A stretch of DNA of 64,000 nt from Bacillus cereus G9842 (GCF_000021305.1 NC_011775.1:145489-209488); one strand, 5' to 3'. Counted from the first letter of the stretch, positions 52,322 to 61,863 are shown. The notes: generated by a model not told the origin, from the letters alone. Numbers and translations: made by a program.

Positions 52322-52870
52322 CTACCTTAATCCTAAAGAAATACTTAAGAAGAAATAGATTATTGAGCCTAAAGATATAGTTATTGCACCAGGAAAATAG
52401 TCAAATATTTTCACTTTACTAATAGGTACACCAGGCGTAAAAAATGCTTTAATATCACTTATTTGATATTTGAAGGTATTAATAACACCATTCATTTTAA
52501 ATAACTTTCCATAGGTAAAAACTGCAACTAAAGATAAGTGAAATACAATAACAGCTGCCGCTATAGTTATATGTCCTTGTTCTGGAAGATTCAATGATAA
52601 TAGCAATGCTGTAACTATCATCATTTTTGTGTCGCCTGGTGATGATTGTTTGAAATGCTCCAACAATAATCCAACACATAATGTTAACCCTGTAATTGCT
52701 AGTGGTTTATACCATGCTATACCTTCTAAGAAGGTATAAGAATATCCCATTCCTATTATTAAAAATACTAAATGCCAATAGTTTTTTGTTATACGATAGC
52801 TAATATCCATATATACATTAAAAGCGTGGTATATAAGGAATAAGCAAAAAGGCAACAAATGAAAAACCAT
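52322..52870 (-). CDS. tadV: Prepilin peptidase (TadV/CpaA-type)
   Basis: The 182-aa polytopic protein has the A24 aspartate pair: MDISYRITKNYWH near residue 17 (canonical D-x-x-x-R-x-I-x-N) and PGDTKMM near residue 79 (GxGD equivalent). It would cleave the leader from the three Flp-like pilins and the TadE-type proteins. It is the first gene of the Tad operon, with a good ribosome site (CTGAAGGAGG) and the regulon promoter upstream. Confidence 0.9.
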   Translation of the reverse strand: MVFHLLPFCLFLIYHAFNVYMDISYRITKNYWHLVFLIIGMGYSYTFLEGIAWYKPLAITGLTLCVGLLLEHFKQSSPGDTKMMIVTALLLSLNLPEQGHITIAAAVIVFHLSLVAVFTYGKLFKMNGVINTFKYQISDIKAFFTPGVPISKVKIFDYFPGAITISLGSIIYFFLSISLGLR

Positions 52871-52901
52871 AAAATTCCTCCTTCAGATTTATATGTTGCG
52901 T

Positions 52902-52930
52902 ATTATACTCATCAACAGAACAGTTTTTAA
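52902..52930 (-). promoter_or_regulatory. Regulon-type promoter of tadV
   Basis: TTC-TTAAAA (hexamer 52925-52930), 17 bp, TATAAT (52902-52907) followed by ACGCAA. It stands next to the terminator of tubRZ. Confidence 0.75.
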
Positions 52931-52942
52931 GAAGAAAATAAA

Positions 52943-52985
52943 AAAAGCTCATTAATCGATTTATCATCAATTAATGAGCTTTTGA
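52943..52985. terminator. Terminator after tubZ
   Basis: AAAAGCTCATTAAT and ATTAATGAGCTTTT form a 14-bp stem with A- and T-rich flanks, separating tubZ from the Tad operon. Confidence 0.88.
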
Positions 52986-53008
52986 AAAAGTATAAAATTT
53001 TATTTCAA

Positions 53009-54532
53009 TTAAAAACCAAATGGATTATCTGTACTAACTAAACTTTTTAGGAAATCTTCTTTCTTTTTCGTTTCTTTCTTCTCTTTATCTTCTGAATTAT
53101 TCGGAACTGACTTTAATAAGTCACTCAAATCATCATTCATAGTATTTGCAAACGGATCTTTAGGTTTGAATGTCTTCTTCGGCTCTGGATCTGTGAAATC
53201 GTTTAGTTGTTCAATTTTACCTTGTACAAATACATCTTTTTGGGTACGTTCTTTATACTGTAAAAACTCTTCTACTAGACCAGTAGATAATCTTTCAGGC
53301 AAAGCAGTGGTCTTTGCAAAAATGTAAGCATAAACATTGTTGTCTACTTCTTTAGTTTCAATTTGGCCAGTGAATACTTTACAATCACCTACTAATCTTA
53401 GCTTTGATAGATAATCTTGTGCTTCATCTAAGTAAGAAGTATTAATTTTCCTATCATTTACAACATCAGGTTGTACAATAGTTAGCACCCCAACATTATA
53501 TACTTCGTTGTATGCAATAGAACCATTTTGTTGAACTTCCCACTCAATTTTATCATGAAGAGTATGACCATTCTCCCATGCATCACTTAGCGCTTCAAAC
53601 AAGCTATCCGAGTTACTAATATCTAACGCTGGTAATACTTTTTTTCCGATAACAAGGGTTCCTTGATGTTCTAAAATACATTTTCTAAAGTCTTGTGCAT
53701 CAAATGTAACATCAGAACCACCAATGTTTGTAGCACAGTTAATTTCATGGAACATAGATGCAACGGTATAATTTATGTAATCTCTGTAAGTGTTAAAGTC
53801 TAATTTAGATTTTTTTTCACTAAATATATCTGCTGCTTTCTGATTATCAACAGGTAAAATGAAGCTAATTCTATTCTGAGGATCTAACTGTAAATCCCAT
53901 ATTTCCTTAATAAATCTGTTAACTTCTTTTAAGACACCCGGTCCATCACTTCTCTTAGGATATGCTAGAATTAATCCTAATTTTTTTAATTCTCCAGATC
54001 TCTCAGCATTATGAGCAGCTTTTTCATATAAACCAGAAATTACTTGCTCATTCTCTCCATATTCAGCCATAAAAGAATCATATTCAAATCCTTGGGCTTC
54101 TAATAGTAACCTAGTGTATTTTTCAATAACATCGTTAACATATTTTTTTATAAATATTTGAATAGCTAGTAAGATAGTTGACGTTCCAGTACCTCCGCCT
54201 AAACCACTGTTGAAAATCAATAATTCCTCTGCTGTTTCGTATGCTTTGTCCACCATCGTTTCTACATGATTATAGTGTTCTGGTGTACTTCTTAAAAGCT
54301 GATAAGCCTTGGATGGCTCTTTTCCGAATCCATCTAAATCCATACTAACTTGGTTCGAATTTGGAATATTATTCAAGCCGCTAAAATCTCTTGAAGTTGA
54401 ATTAAATGCAAACACGTTGTATGCAGTTTCCCCATTAAATTTAAATTTACCAAATTCATTTGCAATTCTAGAACCAGCTTGGCCAAATCCCACCATTGAA
54501 AAACGAATTGAAGGTTTTTGCTGTTCGAACAT
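53009..54532 (-). CDS. tubZ: TubZ tubulin/FtsZ-like GTPase for plasmid partition
   Basis: ATG 54532 (MFEQQKPSIRF) has AAAGGAGG upstream; an earlier ATG eight codons before is unlikely. The 507-aa GTPase shows GFGQAGSRIANEF at the N-terminus and the tubulin signature GLGGGTGTST. TubZ forms treadmilling filaments that move the plasmid-TubR-tubC complex. It is longer than the pBtoxis-type proteins because of its disordered acidic tail (DPEPKKTFKPKDPFANTMND...). It follows tubR with an about 20-bp gap, the usual operon. Confidence 0.93.
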   Translation of the reverse strand: MFEQQKPSIRFSMVGFGQAGSRIANEFGKFKFNGETAYNVFAFNSTSRDFSGLNNIPNSNQVSMDLDGFGKEPSKAYQLLRSTPEHYNHVETMVDKAYETAEELLIFNSGLGGGTGTSTILLAIQIFIKKYVNDVIEKYTRLLLEAQGFEYDSFMAEYGENEQVISGLYEKAAHNAERSGELKKLGLILAYPKRSDGPGVLKEVNRFIKEIWDLQLDPQNRISFILPVDNQKAADIFSEKKSKLDFNTYRDYINYTVASMFHEINCATNIGGSDVTFDAQDFRKCILEHQGTLVIGKKVLPALDISNSDSLFEALSDAWENGHTLHDKIEWEVQQNGSIAYNEVYNVGVLTIVQPDVVNDRKINTSYLDEAQDYLSKLRLVGDCKVFTGQIETKEVDNNVYAYIFAKTTALPERLSTGLVEEFLQYKERTQKDVFVQGKIEQLNDFTDPEPKKTFKPKDPFANTMNDDLSDLLKSVPNNSEDKEKKETKKKEDFLKSLVSTDNPFGF

Positions 54533-54552
54533 TACATTTCCTCCTTTATTCT

Positions 54553-54981
54553 TCACTTATTATTTTCCTCAAGTTTTAATTGTGTAGCTCTTTCCAACAC
54601 TTGCAGACCTCTACTTGTAACAAAATAAAAATTCGTTCTACCAGAAGGCCTTGAATAAAAACATAAAGACATATTTCTTAAATTTGTCATTATTCTTTCC
54701 GCATGTTTTCGATCAATATTGGTTTTTTCTTTTTTGAACTCTAATTGATTATTTTCGCCTTTATGCTGTACTGGTCTTGTTACAGACAAATTATCTACGA
54801 TATCTGTAACAGTCACACCGTACATTTCCATACCAGCCTGTTTATTAAGTTCTAATCTTCGTGCAATGAAAAATAGTACATTCCCTAGCCAAGTATCAGA
54901 TACAATTATCTTTGCATATAAATCAGTTATTTCATCAGGGAATGCTAAATTTTCAAATTCGCGGTGTAAAGCTTCATCCAC
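54553..54981 (-). CDS. tubR: TubR winged-helix DNA-binding partition protein
   Basis: The 142-aa protein has the wHTH pattern (NAERIMTNLRNMSLCFYSRPSGRTNFYFVTSRG-like wing) and lies directly upstream of tubZ. TubR binds tubC iterons and links them to TubZ, and it also represses the operon. It starts at ATG 54981; the ribosome site is GGGGGGATAGGAG. Length is greater than the 100-aa pBtoxis TubR. The iterons lie just upstream (55034-55321). Confidence 0.85.
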   Translation of the reverse strand: MDEALHREFENLAFPDEITDLYAKIIVSDTWLGNVLFFIARRLELNKQAGMEMYGVTVTDIVDNLSVTRPVQHKGENNQLEFKKEKTNIDRKHAERIMTNLRNMSLCFYSRPSGRTNFYFVTSRGLQVLERATQLKLEENNK

Positions 54982-55033
54982 TCCTATCCCCCCTCTATAG
55001 ATATTTCAAAAACAATTATTATGTACATTTTTT

Positions 55034-55321
55034 ATAGGTAACGCATATTAACACCAATATACGTAACCTATAAAGTATCTGTTATAAATATAACCTTTTA
55101 TATTCTCGTTGTCAATCCAAAAATCCTTTAAATAGACACGTTTATAATACGTTACCTATATTAGTTACAATAAAGGTAACCTATTAACACTTACTACAAG
55201 AATCACCACTTTTTCACCCGATTTCCAATACCTTTTTTGAAGATATTTTATAGCAACTATCTCCCCACACTCAAAAACATTGATATAAATACATTTCAAT
55301 AGGTAACGCATAATAGTCACC
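55034..55321. repeat. tubC: tubC-like centromere iterons
   Basis: Repeats of the core GGTAAC/GTTACC: ATAGGTAACGCATATTA (55034), ATACGTAACCTATA (55060), ATACGTTACCTATATTAGTTAC (55147-55168), AAGGTAACCTATTAACAC (55173) and ATAGGTAACGCATAATAGTCACC (55299-55321). The first and last are near-identical direct repeats of about 22 bp. Placement upstream of tubRZ, as for tubC, and repetition support a TubR-binding centromere that also overlaps the tubRZ promoter region. Confidence 0.75.
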
Positions 55322-55954
55322 CATTAAAATATGATAGTTTTAACTCATTTTTATAAGTACCTGTTTGATAATAAATTTGTATTTTATCCTTTTCTAATTA
55401 TGGTTAATACAACCTTAAAAGAAAGTTTACAAATAGCTCATGATTAGCCACTAATATTTTAAGAGTATAAGTTCCATTTCATACCTTAACTAAAATTAGA
55501 ATATGAACCATAAGATCTATACAAGGTGTTGTTACATAATGATATACAAATAGGTTTAAGCACACATACCTCAGATATGTGTGCTTAAACCTATTTTAGA
55601 ACATTTACTTTATGTACACATATCTAATATCTCTATAAAACTAAGTATGGTTAGGTTTATAGAGTAATATTGAGTGCTATTTACAACAATTAATACAGCC
55701 CTGAAAACCGCAACTAAATACTTATAAAATGGTATTAAAATATAAATTTAAAGTGAGTATAATATGACACTATGAACAGATATATATATCAATGTTTTAA
55801 CACCATATTTTTCTTTATATATTTCATGTTTTATAGTGCTAATCTGTTGCTGAAATAATGGGATACAGCTACCAAGAAAATTTTATTAATATAATTTCTA
55901 TCAATTCAAACTACTGTAAACACGAATTTGAAAAAAGTATATAAGAGGTGACCA
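55322..55954. other. Gene-free stretch upstream of the relaxation-family gene
   Basis: No credible ORF. It contains a strong hairpin (see 55551-55593) and A/T-rich DNA, and runs to the ribosome site TAAGAGGTGACC of the next gene. It may hold the oriT or the ori, but I cannot identify a nic site. Confidence 0.4.
55551..55593. repeat. Long perfect hairpin
   Basis: TAGGTTTAAGCACACATA, loop CCTCAGA, TATGTGTGCTTAAACCTA is an 18-bp perfect stem. It lacks a clear T tract. It might be an origin structure, a small RNA or a terminator in both directions. Confidence 0.6.
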
Positions 55955-57484
55955 ATGAAAAAAGATACGTGGATTTTAAAATATATAAACGGAAAAAATC
56001 ATTCGGGTATATATTTAACAATTAGTGATATGTATACATTGCTATTTTTATATGAACAACGGTTATTAACTGTTAAACAACTCTATACCTTTAATTCTTT
56101 TTTTTATAATGAATCAATGAATTATAATGCTTTCCGTAATAGGCTTAACAAAATGAGTAATCTTAAATTACTAAAAAAAGAGAACTACTATTTAAAAAAG
56201 CGATATGGGTATGAAATGAACATGTTCACTATCGGAGATAAGGGCTTATTTATTTTGGAACAGGCTGGTTTTATTAAAAACGCTAAAGAGAACTTTTATA
56301 TTAGTAGAAGGCAATACGAGCATACTCTGGGTATTAAAGAAGTTGTCTTACAAACTATAGAACTTGAAGCAAATCGGAAAGGATGGATATTAGGACAAAA
56401 TGGCGATATTACGTATGTATTTAAGAATTTCATAAAAGAATACGGTATTGATAATTTATACCCATTCTCATTGTGGCCAAATAAACCACATTTCATATAT
56501 GAATCTAATGAGTGGGGATCACATATAAATCTTGGACAGAGTGATAGAGATAAGTGGACCCGAAAGGATGATGTACTTTACTCAATACAACCTTTCCCTT
56601 TATTCAAGGATATTAAAGAGGAAGATAACAACCTTAAACCTGATTGGATATTTCGTATTAATAAGCATTTCTTGAGCATTGAAGTGGATACTGGAACAGA
56701 AAGAAATAACATAATAGAAACTAAGATAAAAAAATATATTAAACTCACTAAACTTATGCCAACAATTAATCATCACGTTATATTCTCAATAGTAGATAAT
56801 TCATATCCCACTGTTTCTGATCATGGTACAAAAAAACAGAGAACTGCTAATTTAAAAGAATTAATAAAGAACATTCCTGAATTAGCAGCTTCAAATTTAA
56901 AAGTTTATGTTACACCAATGCGAAGAATTCAAGCTGTAATGTATCAAATTTTAGAGAAAACCAGACATCAAAGAATACCCGAACAAGAATTTCACAATGG
57001 AATAATTTCACGTCTCAATAATGTAATTACCTTCCCATATACAGCAACACTAATAAACACTGATGAATCATTAAAAGAATTAGGTTTTTACCATCAAGGT
57101 TTTCTTTCTAAAAAGTTACCAGTATATCATTTCCATAAAAAAGATGAACAAAATGCAAAAGGACTATTAGAATTTGATGCAATTGTGATTAAAATGCAGG
57201 AAGGGAACGTTAATAGTTATAAAGATTTATCCGAAGTTGCACAACTACTTGTACAAAACGATTCAGAAAGAGGAAAGTTGGTGATGCCAAGAGATACCAA
57301 AATAATAGCAATCTATCCTAAGGAATTAGAGGGAACTGAAACATCTGTAATGCACGATATTTTTCACTCTTCTGCTTCTAAACAAAATGTCATATTAATT
57401 CGCGAAAATGATATTAGGCAATTTAATCCTTGTTTCTTTGATATACAGCAGAGGGAGATGAAGTTATTTGAAGAATTTTTCTAA
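55955..57484 (+). CDS. Replic_Relax-family (replication-relaxation) protein
   Basis: The 509-aa protein starts at ATG 55955 (AAGAGGTGACC). Residues 20-120 look like a winged helix (LTVKQLYTFNSFFYN...FRNRLNKMSNLKLL). The middle contains the restriction-endonuclease-like block LKPDWIFRINKHFLSIEVDTGTE (residues 230-255), typical of Replic_Relax proteins that act at plasmid origins or as relaxase accessories. Its position next to the VirD4-like gene supports a role as the DNA-processing partner of conjugation. No MOB motif (HUH) is seen. Confidence 0.78.
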   Translation: MKKDTWILKYINGKNHSGIYLTISDMYTLLFLYEQRLLTVKQLYTFNSFFYNESMNYNAFRNRLNKMSNLKLLKKENYYLKKRYGYEMNMFTIGDKGLFILEQAGFIKNAKENFYISRRQYEHTLGIKEVVLQTIELEANRKGWILGQNGDITYVFKNFIKEYGIDNLYPFSLWPNKPHFIYESNEWGSHINLGQSDRDKWTRKDDVLYSIQPFPLFKDIKEEDNNLKPDWIFRINKHFLSIEVDTGTERNNIIETKIKKYIKLTKLMPTINHHVIFSIVDNSYPTVSDHGTKKQRTANLKELIKNIPELAASNLKVYVTPMRRIQAVMYQILEKTRHQRIPEQEFHNGIISRLNNVITFPYTATLINTDESLKELGFYHQGFLSKKLPVYHFHKKDEQNAKGLLEFDAIVIKMQEGNVNSYKDLSEVAQLLVQNDSERGKLVMPRDTKIIAIYPKELEGTETSVMHDIFHSSASKQNVILIRENDIRQFNPCFFDIQQREMKLFEEFF

Positions 57485-60356
57485 GTTTAAAATTGATTAC
57501 CAGAAAATTTACTGGGCAGTAATGGTACTAATCTCACTATCCGCACTTTTTTCTTTTCGCGGGTTTGTAAAATACATTCTACTATGGTGTATTCAATTGG
57601 GATTACCCAATATCTCAATACCACTTTTAATTGGCGATCCATTAAGCATTCCATATTTTATAGAGCCAATTTTTGCATTTTCTTTATTTATTGTCACCTG
57701 GATACTATCGACAAAAATTAAGAAGCTGCAAGAGATAAAATACCGATATATTGTTTTTGGAATCACCTTTTTAGGTATGACCTTTCAATATTTATGGACG
57801 TGTAGTACACCAGTTGTAAGAACCTTAATTCCTTATTTATATTTTAAAAAGGAAATGCTATTTGTTCCGAATTACGAAGTACAAGCTGCTGTTGTCCACA
57901 ATTTTGATAACTTAATGCTATTCATACTTTCGTTCCCATTAATTTTTCTGTTACTTACTTATTATTGGCTATTCAAGTTGGTAAACTCACATTGGGAAGA
58001 AATAATAAAATTATTTAAAACATGGGAATATAATATTTCACTACCATCTATAGCTGAAGTATTCCTATCTAATGATAAGCAGAGAAAAATAGCTTCCGAG
58101 ATAAGCGAACAATTTAAAGATAAAAGTAAGATCCTTATACCAGAACCTGATGTAGAATTAGGACCGAATAAAAAGAATGTCATGGTTGTTATACCTGGTT
58201 TAGATAGAACATTAAATATGATTATTATTGGTGCTATTGGTACTGGTAAAACAGCTGCTTTAGGATTACCTCTAATTAACCAAGACTTACATTACATGAC
58301 TTTCATGATTAACAATTTCAAAAAATTCTACAATGATAAAAATTATGTTTCTGAAGAAATTCGTGGGAAATTATTAAATGGTATTACAGTAATCGAACCA
58401 AGTAACGACCTTTGTCAGAAAGTACTTAGACTAGCTAAAGCACACGGTATCCCTGATGAAGCCATTACTTACATAGATCCAACTAATCCCAATACTCCAT
58501 CTTTAAACATTTTAAACGGACCCGTAGATAAAGTAGCAGAAATGTTTGCAATGGTTATTAGTGGTCTTTCAAAAGATGCTGATTTCTTTTTCGACCAATC
58601 TCAGCGTACACATCTTAAAAACCATATATATTTGCTAATGGAACATAATCCAGAAAAGAAAGTAGATCTATCAGATTTAATTGACATGTATAATGACGCT
58701 CAACTCGTATGGAGAATGATGCAAAAGTTAGAAGATAGAATTCCAAAAGACATTGACAGTATCAAAGATAGAGACTCAAAAAATTACTGGAAAATAATGC
58801 AGTCTGTAAAAGAGTGGTTCGATAAAGCTTATGTTATTGCGACTTCTGGTTTCGGAAAAAACATGACTACAGAATATATACAATCAGGAAAATACCAAGG
58901 AGAATACAAAATTATTGATACCAAAACTGAACATGTTGTAGGATTAAGGAATATTTTAGACGATATAGGGAAAAATATACTTATGCGACGTGTTCTGTTT
59001 GATAAATCTGATTTTGATTTTGATAAGTTCCTAGAATACGGTGGCATTCTCCTCATTAATACAGCTAAAGGTCAGCTAAGTAATTTAAGTAATGTTCTAG
59101 GTAAATTTTCATTACTTTGTTACCAAAATGCAGTATTCCGTCGTCCACCAATGACTTCATCATATAATGCATTATATTGCGATGAATTCCCTGATTATAT
59201 TTATGAAGATTTTGCAAAGTTCCCTGCACAAAGCAGAAAATATAAATCAATTGTCAATGTAATCTGTCAAACAACCGCACAACTTGAATTAGAATATGGT
59301 GAACCATGGAAAGAAACACTACTTGCTGCTCTACGTAATAAAATGTTATATGGAGATGCGACTAAAAAAGATGCAACTGATTTCAGTACCATTTTTGGAG
59401 CAAAGGATAAATTTGAGGAAAGTGAAAGCACACAGGAAGTTTCAGCAATGATGGATAGCCCTAATAACCGTACCGGCTTAAGTTATAAAAAAACTGAAAC
59501 AGAGGTTCTATCTACTTCAGATATTATCTATCAAGATGCATTCGAATGTGCTGTTAAAATAGTTAAACATAATGTACCTATTTCCGGTCAGATTATTAAA
59601 GCTAATTTTGTACCCAAACATGAATTTGAAGAAGCAACTGTGAAAGTTGATGAAGAAGCAGCACAATATTGGATGAAGATCAGAAAAGAAGCGCCAACGC
59701 GTAAAAACTTTAAAATAAAGACTGAATCAGAAGAAATAATAAAAGAAAACATAAGTGAATTGATGGGTAAACCTACTCCTTCTATTCAAACAAATGATAA
59801 AGATGAAGAATTATCTAAAGTAATGGCAAATATTCAACAAAAATCTTTAGAATCTATGAATATTGATTTTGAATCGCCTAAAAAGAAGAAAAAGAATCGA
59901 TATATACATCAACAGATTTCTCCTCACAGAGATATTGTATGGAACGAGGTAGAACCTGAAGATAATGTACCAAACAAGCCGTATATTATTGATCAATCCG
60001 CAATTACAAAAGAAAAGAAAGAAACAAACACCATTGAAGATGCATCACTAGTACCATATGAGCATATCACTAGTGATACACCACACACCAATGATGTACC
60101 ACTAATAGATGAATCAGTACATCCTATTGAAGAATCAATTGAAGAACTCCCTGCTATAAATCCAAAGGAAAATAATACAGTGGTTTCTTTTGAGTCATTA
60201 TTTGGCGATCCACCGAACCAACAGGATAATGATGCATCACTAAAACCAAAGGAGTTGACTGTTACAACAGCTTCAAACTCTGTAGTGGGCGTTATCGAAG
60301 ATTCTTCAGTATTAAATAATGAATTATTAAAAGAGTGGGAAGACAGCCTAAAATAA
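57468..60356 (+). CDS. VirD4/TraG-type coupling protein (T4CP)
   Basis: The 962-aa protein starts at TTG 57468, overlapping the preceding gene, with GAGGGAGATG at nine nt. Four membrane segments (about 15-170) are followed by the P-loop GAIGTGKTAALG near residue 254 and Walker B NALYCDEFPDYIY near residue 567. It would bring DNA to the T4SS channel. The last 200 residues are disordered and acidic. The DNA for this tail (60040-60243) contains several GATGCATCACTA-type sequences like those around dnaB. It is the second gene of the relaxation operon. Confidence 0.92.
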   Translation: MKNFSKFKIDYQKIYWAVMVLISLSALFSFRGFVKYILLWCIQLGLPNISIPLLIGDPLSIPYFIEPIFAFSLFIVTWILSTKIKKLQEIKYRYIVFGITFLGMTFQYLWTCSTPVVRTLIPYLYFKKEMLFVPNYEVQAAVVHNFDNLMLFILSFPLIFLLLTYYWLFKLVNSHWEEIIKLFKTWEYNISLPSIAEVFLSNDKQRKIASEISEQFKDKSKILIPEPDVELGPNKKNVMVVIPGLDRTLNMIIIGAIGTGKTAALGLPLINQDLHYMTFMINNFKKFYNDKNYVSEEIRGKLLNGITVIEPSNDLCQKVLRLAKAHGIPDEAITYIDPTNPNTPSLNILNGPVDKVAEMFAMVISGLSKDADFFFDQSQRTHLKNHIYLLMEHNPEKKVDLSDLIDMYNDAQLVWRMMQKLEDRIPKDIDSIKDRDSKNYWKIMQSVKEWFDKAYVIATSGFGKNMTTEYIQSGKYQGEYKIIDTKTEHVVGLRNILDDIGKNILMRRVLFDKSDFDFDKFLEYGGILLINTAKGQLSNLSNVLGKFSLLCYQNAVFRRPPMTSSYNALYCDEFPDYIYEDFAKFPAQSRKYKSIVNVICQTTAQLELEYGEPWKETLLAALRNKMLYGDATKKDATDFSTIFGAKDKFEESESTQEVSAMMDSPNNRTGLSYKKTETEVLSTSDIIYQDAFECAVKIVKHNVPISGQIIKANFVPKHEFEEATVKVDEEAAQYWMKIRKEAPTRKNFKIKTESEEIIKENISELMGKPTPSIQTNDKDEELSKVMANIQQKSLESMNIDFESPKKKKKNRYIHQQISPHRDIVWNEVEPEDNVPNKPYIIDQSAITKEKKETNTIEDASLVPYEHITSDTPHTNDVPLIDESVHPIEESIEELPAINPKENNTVVSFESLFGDPPNQQDNDASLKPKELTVTTASNSVVGVIEDSSVLNNELLKEWEDSLK
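60040..60243. repeat. Iteron-like sequences inside the T4CP coding tail
   Basis: ATGCATCACTAGT (60040), CATATCACTAGTGATACACC (60063), CACCAATGATGTACCACTA (60086) and GATGCATCACTAAA (60230) match the iterons downstream in sequence. They lie in the part that encodes the disordered tail. Confidence 0.6.
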
Positions 60357-60364
60357 AACCCGAT

Positions 60365-60411
60365 AAAAAAAGACCTGATCCGTTCACAAGACGTAACCAG
60401 GTCTTTTTTTA
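60365..60411 (+). terminator. Rho-independent terminator
   Basis: AAAAAAAGACCTG and CAGGTCTTTTTTT form a strong stem after the T4CP gene, also usable by dnaB on the minus strand. Confidence 0.88.
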
Positions 60412-60421
60412 TTATTCGAGT

Positions 60422-60499
60422 GTGCATCACCAATACCTTACGCACCTATTAATAGTGCATCACTAGTGTCTCACTGCTTTTTAATGATTCACCACTAAA
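60422..60499. repeat. Iterons next to the dnaB stop
   Basis: GTGCATCACCAATA (60422), AATAGTGCATCACTAGTG (60451) and AATGATTCACCACTAAA (60483) belong to the GGTGAATCACTA family. Confidence 0.65.
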
Positions 60500-60519
60500 A
60501 ACAGAAAGACGAATCTCAA

Positions 60520-61863
60520 TTAAGAAAATCGCCTTTCTAAATTAACAAATTTATTATATTCCTTAAGAAAAGCTAACTCTACGACACCTACAGGGCCGTT
60601 ACGTTGTTTAGCTAAAATTACTTCTATTGTGTTTTTATTATCTGTATCGGCATTATAGTAATCATCTCTATATAGAAATGCTATAACATCAGCATCTTGC
60701 TCAATACTACCTGATTCTCTTATATCAGACATCATTGGCCGCTTATCCTGTCGAGCTTCTACACCCCTAGACAGTTGAGATAATGCAATCACAGGTACTT
60801 TAAGTTCCCTAGCTAAACTCTTAAGCAAACGCGATATAGTAGACACCTCTTGCTGTCTGTTTTCTCCATTTTTTGAGTGGAGAAGGGTAACTAGTTGTAA
60901 GTAATCTATTAATATTAGTGATAATCCATGCTCTCTTTTTAACTTTCTACACTTACGGCGTATTTCTTCAACTGATATTCCAGGAGTATCATCTATAAAT
61001 AACGGGGCATTCGAGATAACCCCCATGGCCATCATTAGTTTACTCCAATCAGTTCCACTTAAATTACCATTACGTAATGCTTGCGCATCAATATTTCCCT
61101 CTGCACAAAGCATACGTTTCATTAGTTGTTCACTTTCCATTTCTAAGCTAAATATTGCAACTGGCTCTCTAGCAATTGTAGCGACATTCTGAGCAATATT
61201 TAAACCAAATGCTGTTTTACCCACCGAAGGCCTTGCAGCAACAATTATGAGGTCACTAGAGTTCAAACCACTCATCATTCGATCTAACTCAGTGTACCCC
61301 GTTGGTATTCCAGTTAAATCACCTTTTTGATTAACCATTGTTTCAATGTTTTCATATGTGCTTGTTACTATATCTAAAGCTGTACGCATTCTGTCATCTT
61401 TAGTTTGCTGATTACTTATATCAGTCAAGAGTTGTTCCGCTTCACTAATTAACTCTTCTGTATCTTTCTCATAGTTATACGATTCTTGAGCTAACTTTTG
61501 ACCGATTTTATGTAGTTTTCTTTTCCCAGCGCTATCTTTGATAAGATCTATGTAGTAATCAATTCCTGCAGTAGAAGAAACACCTTCAGCTAAATCAGCC
61601 AAATATCCTACAGATACATTACCTAATTGATTCATTTCTTGTAGTTTAGTAGTAACCGAAACAAGCTCTATAGGACTATTCTCTTGATGTAAGCTTAATA
61701 TACATTCAAATACTATTCGGTTATTACTACTATAAAAATCATTTACAACTAGCTTCTGTAATACCTTTTCAATTGTATCTGGCTCTAATAAAATTGACCC
61801 AATTACAACTTTTTCTGCTTCTATATAATTAGGTATATCCATATCTCCTAATTTCATACTCAT
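60520..61863 (-). CDS. dnaB: Replicative DNA helicase DnaB
   Basis: The 447-aa helicase has the DnaB N-domain (IEAEKVVIGSILLEPDTIEKVL), Walker A ARPSVGKTAFGL near residue 210, Walker B LILIDYLQLV and the DIRESGSIEQDAD motif. It unwinds the replication fork. ATG at 61863 with AAAGGAGTATTTAT upstream. The plasmid copy, with dnaN and the primase-like protein, suggests its own replication fork proteins. It lies between clusters of iterons. Confidence 0.95.
   Translation of the reverse strand: MSMKLGDMDIPNYIEAEKVVIGSILLEPDTIEKVLQKLVVNDFYSSNNRIVFECILSLHQENSPIELVSVTTKLQEMNQLGNVSVGYLADLAEGVSSTAGIDYYIDLIKDSAGKRKLHKIGQKLAQESYNYEKDTEELISEAEQLLTDISNQQTKDDRMRTALDIVTSTYENIETMVNQKGDLTGIPTGYTELDRMMSGLNSSDLIIVAARPSVGKTAFGLNIAQNVATIAREPVAIFSLEMESEQLMKRMLCAEGNIDAQALRNGNLSGTDWSKLMMAMGVISNAPLFIDDTPGISVEEIRRKCRKLKREHGLSLILIDYLQLVTLLHSKNGENRQQEVSTISRLLKSLARELKVPVIALSQLSRGVEARQDKRPMMSDIRESGSIEQDADVIAFLYRDDYYNADTDNKNTIEVILAKQRNGPVGVVELAFLKEYNKFVNLERRFS

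Noticed and set aside
55035..55321. CRISPR-like reading of the repeated GGTAAC blocks
   Set aside because: The repeats are short, of mixed orientation and unequal spacing, and fit tubC iterons next to tubR.
55322..55954. oriT assignment
   Set aside because: No nic-site consensus or relaxase-type recognition sequence could be identified; only the position next to the transfer genes suggests it.
59993..60445. 150-codon minus-strand frame over the T4CP tail
   Set aside because: It is a shadow of the disordered T4CP tail, Ser/Phe-rich, with a terminator inside.
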